Numbered from the stretch's first letter, positions 10,871 through 21,600 are shown. The stretch: 64,000 nt of DNA from Dipteris shenzhenensis (GCA_047967505.1 CM106540.1), one strand, 5' to 3'. Translations and numbers: made by a program. Notes: generated from the letters alone by a model not told the origin.

Positions 10871-11230
10871 TATTCTACATGCAAGTTCTACATACGATTC
10901 CTACATGTATGTTCTACATGCAACTCCTATATGCATGTTCTACATGCAACTCCTACATGCATGTTCTACATGCAAGTCCTACATGTAAGTCCTACATGCG
11001 ATTCCTACATGCATGTTCTACATGCGAGTTCTACATGCAACTCCTACATGCAAGTCCTACATGCAATTCCTACATGCATGTTCTACTTGCAACTTCTACA
11101 TGCAACTCCTACATGCATGTTCTACATGCGAGTTTTACATGCAACTTGCAACTCCTACATGCAACTTCTATATGCAAGTTCTACATGTAGAGAGAGAATT
11201 TCTTACAATTCCTACATGCAGAGAGAGAAG
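10868..11230 (+). repeat. Minisatellite of 10-12-bp units (TCCTACATGCA type)
   Basis: About 30 imperfect copies of an 11-base word related to ttctacatgca/tcctacatgca run head to tail. The periodicity keeps several frames open and creates artificial Cys/Tyr/His-rich peptides, which are not genes. Two copies near the right end are followed by AGAGAGAGAA. The array ends just before a TATA-like box. Confidence 0.9.
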
Positions 11231-11385
11231 CTCTCCAACTTGTATAAATACCCCATAATGGAATGAAGTCCACACTCTTTGGGGCATTGTGTTGAGTTCT
11301 ACTTTGGTATTCCAAGCAATTGTCTCAAGTGTCCATGCTTCCTTGCACTCCATGTCCAAAAGCATGTCCTAACCTTGCAACTCCT

Positions 11386-11580
11386 CCTCCCCTCTCCTCC
11401 AACCTTGCAACCCATCCTCTCCCTCTCCTCCTCCCTCCTCCTCCTCCTCCTCTTCCTTCCTCCTCCCTTCTCCTCCTCCCTCCTCCCTCCTCCTTCTCCT
11501 CATCCCTCCTCCTCCCTCCTCCTCCTCCCTCCTCCTCCCTCCTCCTTCCTCCTCCCTCCTCCTCTCTCTTCTTTCCCCCC
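11386..11580. repeat. Pyrimidine (CCT/CTC)n tract
   Basis: Almost uninterrupted C/T on the plus strand, mostly CTC and CCT triplets. Open frames here on both strands are compositional artefacts. Confidence 0.9.
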
Positions 11581-11689
11581 ATGCTCTTACACCTTCTTCC
11601 TCTCCCACTCCTATGCTCCCCCTAAACCCTTAGTTCCTCAACCATTAACCTTGATGATTTACGAGGGAGACGAGTTCTCCACCATGTAC

Positions 11690-11835
11690 TCTATACTGAA
11701 CCTTGGATCCTCCTTCTAACCTTGGAACTTCTTCTAAACCTTGGAACCTCCTTTCAAACTTTGCAACCTCCTTCTAAACCTTGGAACCTCTTCTAAACCT
11801 TGGAACCTCTTCTAAACCTTGGAATATCGTTCTAG
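11690..11835 (+). repeat. Short tandem repeat (TTGGAACCTCCTTCTAAACC type)
   Basis: About eight imperfect copies of a 16-21-bp unit built on AACCTTGGAACCTC lie head to tail within the probable LTR. Confidence 0.8.
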
Positions 11836-12039
11836 GTTGAGCACTACCACATGGCGAGAAGGAGAGGCAACATTGCTATGAAGGCGATAGGCACCATAAG
11901 TGGGCACCATTGTCGATGAGATGGCAGATGAGGCCGTTCACTGCCATTGCTGGTGTCGGCCAGTCGGCTCTATGTGGCCACTACCACTAACTTAGCCAGG
12001 CCTTTGGCCCTTGAGAGGAGGGTAGAGTTGGAGTAGAGG

Positions 12040-12480
12040 GGTTTTTTTTTTTGGGGGGGTGGTGGTGGAGGGGGATGGGGGTGGTGGTGGTGGTGGAACG
12101 GGGGGGGGGGTGGAGGGGGGTTTTGAAGGGGGGGGCAGGGAGTGGTGGTGGAAGGGGGAAGGGGGGGGTGGTGGTGGAAGGGGGGTGATGGAGGTGGAAT
12201 GGGGGGAAGGGAGGTGGAGGGGGAAAAGGGGATATGGAGTGTAAGGAGATGGAGGTGTAGAGAGAGAGAGGTAGAGAGAGAGATGGTAGAGTGGAGGTGG
12301 AGGGGGAAATGATGATTACCTTGAGTGGGGGATGGATGGAAAAAGTGGAGGTGGTGGGGAGAAAGCTGATGGGAGGTGGAGATGGAGATGGAGGGGGGGA
12401 TGGTGGAAAAAGTGGTGGTGGAGGGTTTGACAGAAAAAGTGGTGGTGGTGGAAATGGTGGACAGAAGTTGGAGGATGAAA
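12040..12480. repeat. G-rich purine tract
   Basis: Runs of G separated by GGT, GGA and GAA triplets. Many closely spaced runs of three or more G give G-quadruplex potential on the plus strand. The composition mirrors the C-rich tract at 14095-14350. Confidence 0.85.
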
Positions 12481-13188
12481 AATAGAGGTAGATGAAAAAT
12501 ATGGAGGCTTAACGAAATTTAGAGATGGAAGTAGCTTGGAAAAGTAAGTAGCTTGGGAAAGTGTGGGGAAAGAAGAGAGGGGGGGTTGGTGTTGCTTTTA
12601 TAGAATGTGGGGGGATTAAGGGTTAATTTTGGGTGTTTAGTGCATTAATGTGATTATGTAAGGCAACAGCATCCTTTTGCACCACTTGGAAGCATTTTTC
12701 CACTCCTTTGGCTTGAGGGATGTGTCTTGAATGGTTTTTCGAAGGGGGTTCTTTTTCACACATGCAAACACCTACTTTGCTTTTGCTTTAGGTGCTAACC
12801 TCCCCTATAGTGGTGCCAAAATGTTGTCACTGTTTCTCCCAAGTGCTGTTTTCGAGGGTGTTGGTCACCTATAGTCGTGTTGTTGTTCGTTGTAGCAAAG
12901 GTGTTCACAAGTCTAGCATAGGTCCTAAACCCTGGAACCCCCAATGAAGGCGAAAGCCTTCATTACCTCAACCATGATGATACACGTTCCTTCTACACAT
13001 GCATGCACTATGTTTGCTTACCACACTTAAGCCTACATCTCTCATCGGAATATGACTTGAGGTCCTAAGCTACACGTATACTACAAACGACAACCCCAAT
13101 ATATCTATAGGTGACAAAAAGCCTCGAAACCCTGCATATTGAGATTACCCTGCTCTTCCTGCGGAAGCTATGGGAAATAGCCAACATT

Positions 13189-13206
13189 TGGCACTGCTAT
13201 CGAGGA
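13189..13206 (+). promoter_or_regulatory. Decayed primer-binding site (tRNA-Asp type)
   Basis: The 18 bases tggcactgctatcgagga match the plant Tat/Athila-type site complementary to tRNA-Asp at 12 positions. All six mismatches are transitions, five in the C-to-T or G-to-A direction. It stands two bases after AACA, as a PBS should after an LTR. The site primes minus-strand DNA synthesis in intact elements. Confidence 0.45.
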
Positions 13207-13574
13207 GGCTAGCATCTCAAGTAACGAGTAAACATACGCAGGTATGTGTAAAAAGCAAACTACTTTGAACTTTCACGAACATATCACTCAAGAGCTAGGA
13301 GAGCTAAAATTTTTCCAACTCAAATAAAAAAAATAAAAAAATAATAATGTCCTAGCTGAAACTCTTCATTACCGGTTTAGGAAAATGCATGTTTTCTGGA
13401 AAAAAAATCTTAAGGAATAAATCAGACCATGTGATGGTTGTCAGAGTAGAGCTTGAAATTCTGAACCTTTCTCCTTTTTACGAAAGCACATTCTGACAAC
13501 CACCAAAAGTTATGGGCAATCAATGATTAAAGTTTCTAAATGCCATAATACAAAAGAAAAATTAAAACCACCTC

Positions 13575-13668
13575 CCTAGTCAAACGTGGACAAATTCAAA
13601 GCTGCACATGTATTTGACTACTCAAACGTGGACAAATTCAAAGGTGCACATGTGTTTGACTAAATCCA
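13575..13668 (+). repeat. 45-bp tandem duplication upstream of a TATA box
   Basis: Two adjacent copies of a 45-bp segment built on CAAACGTGGACAAATTCAAA, each ending GTTTGACTA or ATTTGACTA, differ at only a few sites. A TATA-like word (ctataaaag) follows at 13686. The arrangement is that of a promoter or LTR U3 enhancer duplication. Confidence 0.8.
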
Positions 13669-13683
13669 TAGCTCCCCCTCCTT

Positions 13684-13694
13684 CCCTATAAAAG
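13684..13694 (+). promoter_or_regulatory. TATA-like box
   Basis: ccctataaaag directly downstream of the 45-bp duplication. No coding region that it would serve is recognised downstream, so it may belong to another LTR or a relic. Confidence 0.4.
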
Positions 13695-14084
13695 TGCACC
13701 CATTCTGCTCATACTTCATATTTCACATCTTGCCTCCATCCTCTTCCCCATTCCGAGCCCTATGCAAGACACTCCTCCCTCTCCATCAACCACCACCCTA
13801 CTCCCATCCTCATATGGTGAGTTACTTTGAGCCCATCTCGCAACCATATCCTAGCCATCCACCCATCGTCCATTCGTCCTCAACAACGACCACCACTCCC
13901 ATCCTCACATGTTAAGTTACTTCGTGCCCATCTCGTAGCGATAACCTAGCCATCCACCCACCATCCATTCATCCTCAACAATCCTGTTACATCGAGAAAG
14001 ACTTGGAGAGCATTCAAGTGACCATCTCTTTCTCCCTTTGGATTTTCGTTAAAGTTTTCTGTCCGTATAGTTTTTTTTCTTTTT

Positions 14085-14359
14085 TTCTTTTTTTCCCCCT
14101 CCCCCTCCACCACCATCCCCTCCATTTCCCTCCCCTTCCCTCCCCCCCCTCCTCCATCTCCACCATCTCCCCCTCCACCCTCCACCCCCCTCCATCTCCA
14201 CCACCACCCCCCCTCCTCCATCTCCATCTCCCCCTCCACCACCCCCCCTCTCCCCCCCCCCCCCTCCTCCATCTCCACCTCCCTTCCTCACCACCACCCT
14301 TCCCCCCCCTCCATCTCCACCACTCCCTCCACCCTCCACCACCTCCCCTCCCATCTCCA

Positions 14360-14425
<66 letters not shown>

Positions 14426-14461
14426 CCTCTTTCTCTCTCTTTTCTCCCTTTCTCTCCCTAC

Positions 14462-14497
<36 letters not shown>

Positions 14498-14607
14498 CCC
14501 TCTTTCTCTCTCCTTTCTCCCTTTCTCTATCTAGCCCCTCTCTCTCTACCTCCCCCTCTCTCTCTCTCTTTTGATTTCTCTCTCTCTCTCTCTCTACCCC
14601 TCCCCCC

Positions 14608-14638
<31 letters not shown>

Positions 14639-14657
14639 GCTCTCTTTCTCTCACTCA

Positions 14658-14688
<31 letters not shown>

Positions 14689-14755
14689 CCCTCCCCCTCC
14701 CTCTTGTCTCTCTCTCTCTCTCTCTCTCTACCCCCCCTCGCCATCTGCTCCTCTC
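14085..14755. repeat. C/T-rich tract with CT microsatellites
   Basis: CCCCTCCA-type sequence to about 14365, then multiple CT-repeat blocks to about 14730. Long open frames on both strands (Pro/Leu/Ser on plus, Arg/Glu/Gly on minus) are compositional. Confidence 0.9.
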
Positions 14756-15130
14756 CCTACATTTACCTAAAGGGCTTTAGCCCTTATCTATTAGCAGGGC
14801 CTTAAGGCCAAGGTGCCCGCTAGCAAGGCGGCGCCTGCCCAGGGTGGTGCAACCTGCAGCGGCATGCCAGTAGCACCCTTCTCCATCTCCCCCTTTACCC
14901 TCCACCTGTGGCCTCCTCCTCGACACCACCTCCTCCACCCTCTCGACTCCTCCTCTACCAGACCTCTCAGCCCCCCCCCCCCCCCCCCAAAACTCCAAAT
15001 CCTTCACCCCCTCGCCTCTGTTCGCAAAACCCCCCCCTCTCTCTAACGCCACTACTCGCACGATGCTGCCCCCTCGATTTTTTTAAAATTTTATTTTATT
15101 TTTTAATTAATTTAAATTATTTATTTAAAA
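14756..15130. other. Mixed low-complexity DNA
   Basis: A short GC-rich stretch with the near-palindrome aaagggctttagccctt (14769-14785) is followed by C-runs and then an abrupt A/T-only block at about 15080-15135. No gene was recognised. Confidence 0.6.
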
Positions 15131-15132
15131 AA

Positions 15133-15430
15133 TAATTAACCTAACCTAACCTAACTTGACCCTAGACTAACCCTAGCTAGGTTAGTTTACACCTAGGTTA
15201 GGCTAGCTCTAACCTAGGTTAGTTTAACTATTAGCTAGTTAGATTAACTAGACAGTTAGGTTAGTCTAACTGTACTAAAGTTCTTCAACTAACTGTGGTT
15301 AGATTACGTAGTTTTAACCCATAGTTAGATTAGGTTAGACTAACTGTTAGACATCTAACTGGACAATTAGGTTAGTTAGACTAACTGGGCTAGTTAGGTA
15401 AATTGAGCTAGGTTAGTTACTACCCCTAAG
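15133..15430. repeat. CTAACC/GGTTAG-like degenerate repeat cluster
   Basis: About 300 bp are dominated by the words ctaacct, taggtta, ctagtta and their complements in both orientations, opening with four adjacent CCTAA words. It resembles an interstitial telomere-like array in word content. It is too irregular to be a TTTAGGG array, and both strand orientations are mixed, so many small inverted repeats are possible. Confidence 0.7.
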
Positions 15431-15834
15431 TTAGACTTAAAGACCATTCACACCAAACCTTAAGACCAAGCCCCCCCCCCAAACCCCCACAAAAAAGGTC
15501 CATTTTCCCCGTCTTTAACACCTTGTAACTCATCCGTTTGGGACCCAAATTGGACCCCTTTGAACCATGATTTCACACATGAAAACACCACACTATAGGG
15601 TATTTTTCAAGCCCATTGCACACCATTTTGGCAGCCCTAGCACTCGCTCATTTGTGACCCTCGTGTGGGCCTTGTTTCATACTAATTCGCTTGTATCTTT
15701 ATGCCGTGACCTCCGATTGATGATCCGTCTACACTGGCACATTTCCCTATGCACGTGGGACAATCTTAGGCACATTATTAACATGGTGGTCCCTACAACA
15801 CTAACACCACCCTAACCCTCCAAACAAAACTACA

Positions 15835-16376
15835 TCAACAGGCAGAGTTTCAAAGGATGGATTGAACTCGCAAATCCCTCTCCACCTATGAATGACATCG
15901 AAGATATCCTAGTGCAGATGGGTGAGAGAGATGACATATGCAACATTATTGTGCCTTTGATCCACAAGGCATATAATGAAGTCCAAGCCATAGTGGATGA
16001 TGGAGCAAGTGTAAATGTCTTATCAAAGGAGCTCGACACTGAATGGGGTCTCCCACCAATGCAAAAGGCTAATTTCAACATATGTGATTCATGGGCTAAA
16101 CCCTTGGGAATAGTGAATGGCGTGTCCACAAAGGTCGCAGGAGTCCGCTTTTCCCTTCAATTCACAATCTTGGATCTTCCCAAAAAATCCTATCAAATCT
16201 TTCTTCGACGTCCTTGGTCAATCCTACATGACTGGGGAACTGATAGACTAACAATCCAAAATCGCAACACCGCAGTCAGGGTGAATGTGGGGATAGGAGC
16301 TATAAAACCAATTGTGCCTAGAGCTTTGGATGACACATCTTCAATGACAATCTCAAGCAAATCAGCTCCCCTGTAA
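15835..16376 (+). pseudogene. Ty3/gypsy protease region
   Basis: A frame ending at TAA 16374-16376 contains an aspartic-protease active-site segment, AIVDDGASVNVLS (about 15987-16025). This corresponds to the D-S/T-GAS motif with Asp in the second position. The flap and C-terminal core can be followed to IFLRRPWSILHDW. Retropepsin cleaves the Gag-Pol polyprotein. The reading is clean over about 160 codons but stops before the RT, whereas intact elements read through or frameshift. Confidence 0.75.
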
Positions 16377-16430
16377 TAAAATGCCATAGCACGTGATTCA
16401 CAAAGCAACGTCAATAACTAGATACAAACA

Positions 16431-17065
16431 TTGGCAACTGTCAACAACTGCCATTCATTAGACCCCACCTTCTCACACATAGATGCTAAGGTGCTACAGG
16501 TAGATCCTCCACTCACACATGAAGAACCAATCGATCTAGAGATGCCATTCTTTATGGCTGACCTTGAGTGGGATAATGAACCTGAAGAAGGTACCCATAC
16601 CAATGATGACTTAGATTTTCCTTAGGATCTTGAAATTGAGGCTGAGAATGCTGAAATTGAAGATCAAATCTTTGAAAATGACTTAGCCATTCTGCATGCC
16701 CTAATGGCAGTCGAGCTCCCAAAAGTTGAACCTCCAAAGTTAAATAATAGCAGAAGATCTCGCAAGAAAACTGGGGGAAATCACAGAAAAGCCAAGGCCG
16801 AACACTTTAATGAATTCAAACAAGTCCCAACAAGGATCGTCGAATTGTATCTTGCAAAGCCAGCTCCCTCAAAATCAGAACCACCACCTCTTGAATGGTC
16901 CCCTGAGGGATTGGAAGGAGTATGCGCAGCAAATGAACCCTTACTTGGGAACACCTTACCAGTGGAAAAGTTACCCCATAGTTCCCAACGTAAGAAGTTT
17001 TGGAAATATAAGCCACATGTGTGGATGAAACTCGATCAAGAGACTTTAAAAAAAAAGAAGTAAAA
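16431..17065 (+). pseudogene. Gypsy linker between protease and RT
   Basis: Two frames (16431-16625 and 16704-17063) encode acidic and then basic sequence with no recognised domain. Their position suggests the protease-RT spacer common in Tat-like elements. Confidence 0.45.
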
Positions 17066-17429
17066 AAGAGCCTAACAAATTGGTAAATGAAACTATGCCA
17101 CCTAGTACACATGGCACATGTCAAGCTAGTTCAACACCATCAGAGGCCAATCTTTGAGAAGTGCTGGAGTACTTCAAAAATTACACAAGTGGCAGTGCCC
17201 CAATAGCAATGCCAAGACTACAAAGAGAATCTAAAGTTCAAGAAACCGATAGCATTGGAGAAACTCCAATCTATGAGTGACCAGCAAAAACTCGCACAAT
17301 AAACCTCGCCCTTGAAGGGGAGGAAGAAAAATTGGTTTTCAATGGGAAACAGCTTCGACAAGAAGATGAAACCAAACTCAAAGCACTCCTAATGGAGTAC
17401 TATGACTGAATATATGATCATACAAAGAG

Positions 17430-18165
17430 ATGAAAGGAATTTCACCAGACATGGTAGTACACACGATACCTATAAGGGAAGGTGCCCACTCTAAGGTATG
17501 TGGACCTTATCGCATAAATCCTAAGTATGGCACCATGGTTTATGATGAGCTGGAAAAACTCCTAGATGCCGGATTCATCTTCAAGATAGAGCACACTGAT
17601 TGGGTTTCACCCATCGTCATTGTGCCTAAACGCAACAAGAAGCTCAGAATATGCGTAAACTTAAAGAATGTGAATGCTGCCACAAATAGGGATCACTATC
17701 CCCTACCCTTAACAGAAATAGTGTTGGAAAAGGTGGCAAGCTCCGAAATATATAGATTCTTGGATGGCTTCAATGGCTATAACCAAGTGCAAATTAAAGA
17801 CCAATCAAAAATAGCATTTGCTACAGAATGGGGTATTTTTGCATATAGAGTCATGCCATTTGGCCTTTGTAATGCCCCGGCCACATTCCAGTGAGTCATG
17901 TTCATAGCTTTCAAGTCATTTATGAATAAGTTTTTATAGGTATTCTTGGATGATTTGTGCATCCATTCAAACAAAAAAGACTACTTCAAATGCCTTGAAG
18001 CAGTACTAATCAGATACAGGGAGTATGGCATCTCCCTATATCCAACAAAATGCCAGTTCATGGTCACCCACGTAGTTGTTTCTGGGACACATCGTTTCTC
18101 AACATGGGATTGAACTGAGATGGACAAAATCAAAATCATCATGGAATTGCCTCCTCCTACAAATT
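17430..18165 (+). pseudogene. Ty3/gypsy reverse transcriptase, disrupted
   Basis: The frame begins with a KGISPDMVVHTIPI segment, the usual entry to Ty3 RT. Conserved blocks in order are WVSPIVIVPKRNKKLRICVN, FLDGFNGYNQV, VMPFGLCNAPATFQ and the catalytic VFLDDLCIHS (about 17940-17970), all characteristic of Ty3/gypsy RT. TGA at 17892-17894 and TAG at 17937-17939 interrupt this block, and a frameshift follows near 18080-18110. The enzyme would copy element RNA in virus-like particles. This copy is non-functional as read. The catalytic Asp pair is retained, so decay is moderate. Confidence 0.85.
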
Positions 18166-18179
18166 CCAAAGGTGTATAG

Positions 18180-18665
18180 GTCTTTATGGGACATGCCGGC
18201 TATTATAGAAGATTTATATTGCAGTATGCCATGATAGCTAGACCAGTTTACAAATTATTAGTGGAATTCTTATGGACAGAAGAGTGTGGCCAAGCCTTTG
18301 AGCTTTTAAAGTGGTGCCTAATCACAACACCTATCCTTATATCTCCCAATTGGGATATTGATTTTCATGTTCATACTGATGGATCCAAGTTTGCAATTGG
18401 AAGTGTGCTTTGTCAACCTGGTGAACATAAGAAGGACTACCCATTCTACTTTGCCAGTTGACAACTCAATGATGCAGAGATCAACTATACTACCACAGAA
18501 AGAGAAGCCCTAGCATTGGTATATAGTGTTAAGAAATTTCGGCACTATCTACTGGCAAATGATTTTGTCTTCCACACCGACCATCAAGCATTGCTTTATC
18601 TTGTTAACCGTCTGTGTACAACAGGATGAATAACCAGATGGCTCCTCTTGCTTCAAGAATATAGT
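18180..18665 (+). pseudogene. Ty3/gypsy RNase H domain, disrupted
   Basis: After a GHAGYYRRFI thumb/connection block, the segment contains HVHTDGSKFAIGSVLCQ, NYTTTEREALALVYSVKKFRHYL and HTDHQALLYL. These carry the D, E and D of a Ty3 RNase H. A stop at 18460 and another near 18627 break the frame. It degrades RNA in RNA:DNA hybrids during retrotransposition. Confidence 0.85.
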
Positions 18666-19775
18666 GGTTCTCAAGGGTGCCCAACACTACATTGCCGATC
18701 ACATGTCTCGTGTCAAGTCAGGAGAACAAGCCACTGGAGTAGAAGATGACTTGCCAGATGCCACACTATTTCAAATAGATGCTATTCTAGAGTGGTGTGG
18801 AGATATCATTGGGTACTTAATGGTAGGAAGACCACCCCCTAAAATGAAAGCAGTAGATGCCAGAAAACTAATTCTAAAGACTGCACCCTATCAACTCATT
18901 ACAAGACAACTGTACAAGATGGGCAAGGAGCATGTATTAAGAAGATGTGTAATGCCTCATGAGATCATGCCAATCCTGAGTGAAGTCCATGAAGGAATCG
19001 CAAGAGGACACTTCCAAGGGGAAGCCACATCAAGAAAAGTCCTCCTCGCAGGCTACTAGTGGCCAACACTGTGGGCAGATGCCTATGAATACATAAAAGG
19101 CTATGACGTATGCCAACGGACTACTAAACCACAACATAAAAACTTCAATCCACTAAGAACAGTTGTTGCACAAAAACCATTTGAAAAATGGGGGATCGAT
19201 TATGTGGGTCCCATCCATCCAGTAGCAAAGGAAACACAGGCATGCTACATCATTGTTGCCACTGATTACTTTACAAAATGGGCTGAAGCTAAAGCAGTCA
19301 GAAAGGCAGATGCCAGAAGCACATGCCAGAAGCACAGCAAGATTCTTGTACAAAAATGTGATCACTCGATTCAAATGCCCCATTGAAATTGTGTTGGATA
19401 GAGGCACACATTTTGTCAATAAGGTAATCCAAGAACTCTTGTCTGGCTTTATGGTAATCCATAGAAAAAGCACACCCTACTACCCCCAAGGGAATGGATA
19501 GGCCGAATCCACCAACAAAATATTATGCATTATCTTCACCAAGGTAGTAGAACCACAGTGTTCTGATTGGGCAGAGAAACTGAATGCAGCCTTATGGGCA
19601 TATAGAACCACACTCAAGGTTAGTATAGGGAACACACATTTTCAATTGGTGTATGGGATTGAAGCTGTGGTCCCACTAGAATTTGTAATACCAAGCCTAT
19701 GCATAGTAGTACAGGAATGCATGGGAGACCATGAATCCTTGAAAGAAAGACTCTATCAATTGGAGAAGCATAGAC
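18664..19775 (+). pseudogene. Ty3/gypsy integrase, disrupted
   Basis: An IADHMSR segment leads into the H2C2 zinc-binding region (SEVHEGIARGHF, then GYDVCQRT with the first Cys replaced by Tyr). The catalytic core follows with WGIDYVGP, VLDRGTHFVN and, after a stop, NG followed by AESTNK. This gives the D,D,E set, and a WAYRTTLK block comes next. Stops at about 19057 and 19499 and a frameshift near 19320 break it. The core continues to ESLKERLYQLEKH and is then cut off by unrelated minus-strand sequence. No chromodomain is seen, consistent with a non-chromovirus (Tat/Athila-side) element. Confidence 0.8.
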
Positions 19776-20443
19776 CTTTGGATCTAGTGACTACAAATAC
19801 ATCAACCTTCTATATATCATCTTGAATCTCCTCAATCTTCATATAGGTTGAACAATCACTTTTCTTAGGAGCATCAATCGAATTCATAGCAGGCCCTTAT
19901 TAAATTTACTTGGCAGTTTATGAATGATTACCAAGGACTTGTGGAGGTTGCTACTCTTGATTTGGTAGCCTCTATTTTTTGGCATTGTTAGCATACTGGA
20001 CAATCAAAATTATGCACTTGTGTTTGATTTTACACCATAGAGGATAATCCGTACCTACATGATATCCATTTTTAAGACAATAAGTACAATCTTGATCAAC
20101 TCTTGAATTTTGAACACAGGCATTCCCTCATTGCAAAGTGCAAGGAGCTTGTCATGCTGGATTCACAATCCTGCATTTAGATTATACCAACAAACTTTAA
20201 TGGGGTGGTTTTAATCCTAGCCTTATGCAAGTACAAGCGGAGCTTTGCCGCTACTCTACACACACATTTTGTACTACCTGAGTCCATGTTGGCACAGAGA
20301 CAACATACTCCTGGATCCATTTTATTACCCATCCTCGGGTTATGGCTCATTTTGATTTCGGAGTTGGGATGCCATGTGCGTAACCCAATGGCTGTTGATC
20401 TTGTGGCATGCGAGTCGTTCCTGCTATAATGCTTTTGCTCCAT
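19776..20443 (-). pseudogene. Ty3/gypsy gag C-terminal relic, inverted
   Basis: On the minus strand the segment encodes CCLCANMDSGSTKCVCRVAAKL (about 20200-20310), matching the plus-strand copy at 10735-10850. It continues with a knuckle-like CTYCLKNGYHVGTDYPLWC and, near 19785, with a VFVVTRSK stretch of the kind that precedes protease. Several stops occur. It is in opposite orientation to the pol that ends at 19775, so an inversion or insertion boundary lies at about 19775. Confidence 0.6.
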
Positions 20444-20879
20444 ACAATTTATGGTCTATAGTCAGGAAGCTTATCTCCTCTTGAAGAGGGGAGGAGATCT
20501 CGTTGCTGAGGCTGCAGATTCTGCCATCGAATCTTCTTGGGAAGAGGTTTGGCAGGGGTCTCATTGTTGAGGCTAGTATTTCTTGCTATCTTGCATACAT
20601 GTTAGATGCAATTGCACCCGTATCATTGAGCTTGTAGATAAGTTTGTATGCAAGTATGATATTTTTGCATTTGGGAGATGGCAATGATGTTTGGCGGGGG
20701 TCTTGTTGCTAAGGTTGCAGACTCTTTTACCAATTCATCTTGAGATTTGGCATAGCTTCTTGTCCTACTTGTGAATTCATTGCATGCTTTGAGAGTGTGG
20801 AATGAAAGTGTGTGATCAAAAACATGCATATGCTAATGAGTGCGTGAGTAACAATCTAATCCTAACTAAGAAAGACTTG

Positions 20880-21195
20880 GGTTTCCCAAATCTTTGTTTT
20901 TGTCAGGGATAGCTTGCGTGTTGAAGTAGTAGCGCTTCAGTCGGCTCCCGTTTATTGTTGTGTTGAATTGGACTCCATCCAATGTTTCTAGTAGCATAGC
21001 TCCAATGGGATTCATCTTTCTTACTCGGTAGGGTGACCTAGATACTTAGTTTTCCCTTGTGTACTTTGGCATTGTATAGCAAGACCAAGTCACCTTCCTT
21101 CATGTCTTTAGCTTTAAAATTTTTGCCAAACCATGCCTTTCTTCTGCGTTTTTCTATTGTCATGGCATGGTAGGTGACTAGTCTTGTCTCTATAG
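20880..21195 (-). pseudogene. Ty3/gypsy integrase C-terminal relic, inverted
   Basis: The minus strand reads TIEKRRRKAWFGKNFKAKDM followed by KEGDLVLLYNAKVHKGKL, a stop, and TLDGVQFNTTINGSRLKRYY. This is the typical C-terminal domain after the integrase core in plant Ty3 elements. It is the part missing from the plus-strand pol that ends at 19775, but in opposite orientation. Confidence 0.75.
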
Positions 21196-21600
21196 TTTAA
21201 GATTCTAGACTGGTAAAACCAGTTAAGAAAGATAAATAGCTTAAATGGAGCAAACACGAAGAAGTATGAGTAGGAGTTTTATAGAAGTTATAGGGAATAG
21301 ATAAGACCAATGTGGTTTCACAACAACCTATAATGGAAACTCAATAGGAAGAGATATAGTCCACCAACAAAACCATCTCATGTCAAAAAGTCAATCCAAA
21401 GAGATCTGGGGATTGCAACGTCAAAGGTATGCTTTCCATGATAGAGAATCCATCCAGCACTGATTTGTTTAAAGCCTTGATGCAGATAGATCCAAATTAT
21501 AGTTGATGAACTATTGCACATGTTACCAGAATTCCAGAAGAGATTGATGAATGAGATATTGATGGAAATTTCCAAAAAATATGGATGTTTCCATGGAGGA
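21196..21600. other. No gene recognised
   Basis: AT-rich sequence between two gypsy relics. No motif or repeat seen. Confidence 0.5.

Larger units (their letters stand above)
11232..13186 (+). mobile_element. Probable LTR of a Tat-like Ty3/gypsy element (left limit uncertain)
   Basis: A good TATA-like word (tataaatacc, about 11240) follows the minisatellite. About 1.95 kb later the sequence reads AACA, two bases, then a decayed primer-binding site at 13189, the order expected at the end of a 5' LTR. Inside are pyrimidine triplet tracts (11386-11580), a tandem repeat of an AACCTTGGAACCTCCTTCT-like unit (11690-11830) and a G-rich tract (12050-12480). The left boundary was not found and may include the minisatellite. 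No matching 3' LTR was recognised after pol. Confidence 0.4.

Noticed and set aside
10879-11266. Three overlapping Cys/Tyr/His-rich open frames
   Set aside because: They arise from the 11-bp minisatellite, which is free of stops in several frames; no start context or domain.
12800-12840. Second primer-binding site candidate (gtggtgccaaaatgttg)
   Set aside because: Matches a tRNA end over too few bases and has no LTR edge beside it; the site at 13189 fits better.
14003-14770. 255-residue Pro/Leu/Ser frame (plus) and 201-residue Arg/Glu/Gly frame (minus)
   Set aside because: Pure products of CT/CCT tracts; both strands are open at once and neither has a domain.
15133-15430. True interstitial telomere
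   Set aside because: The unit is not TTTAGGG, is highly irregular and occurs in both orientations.
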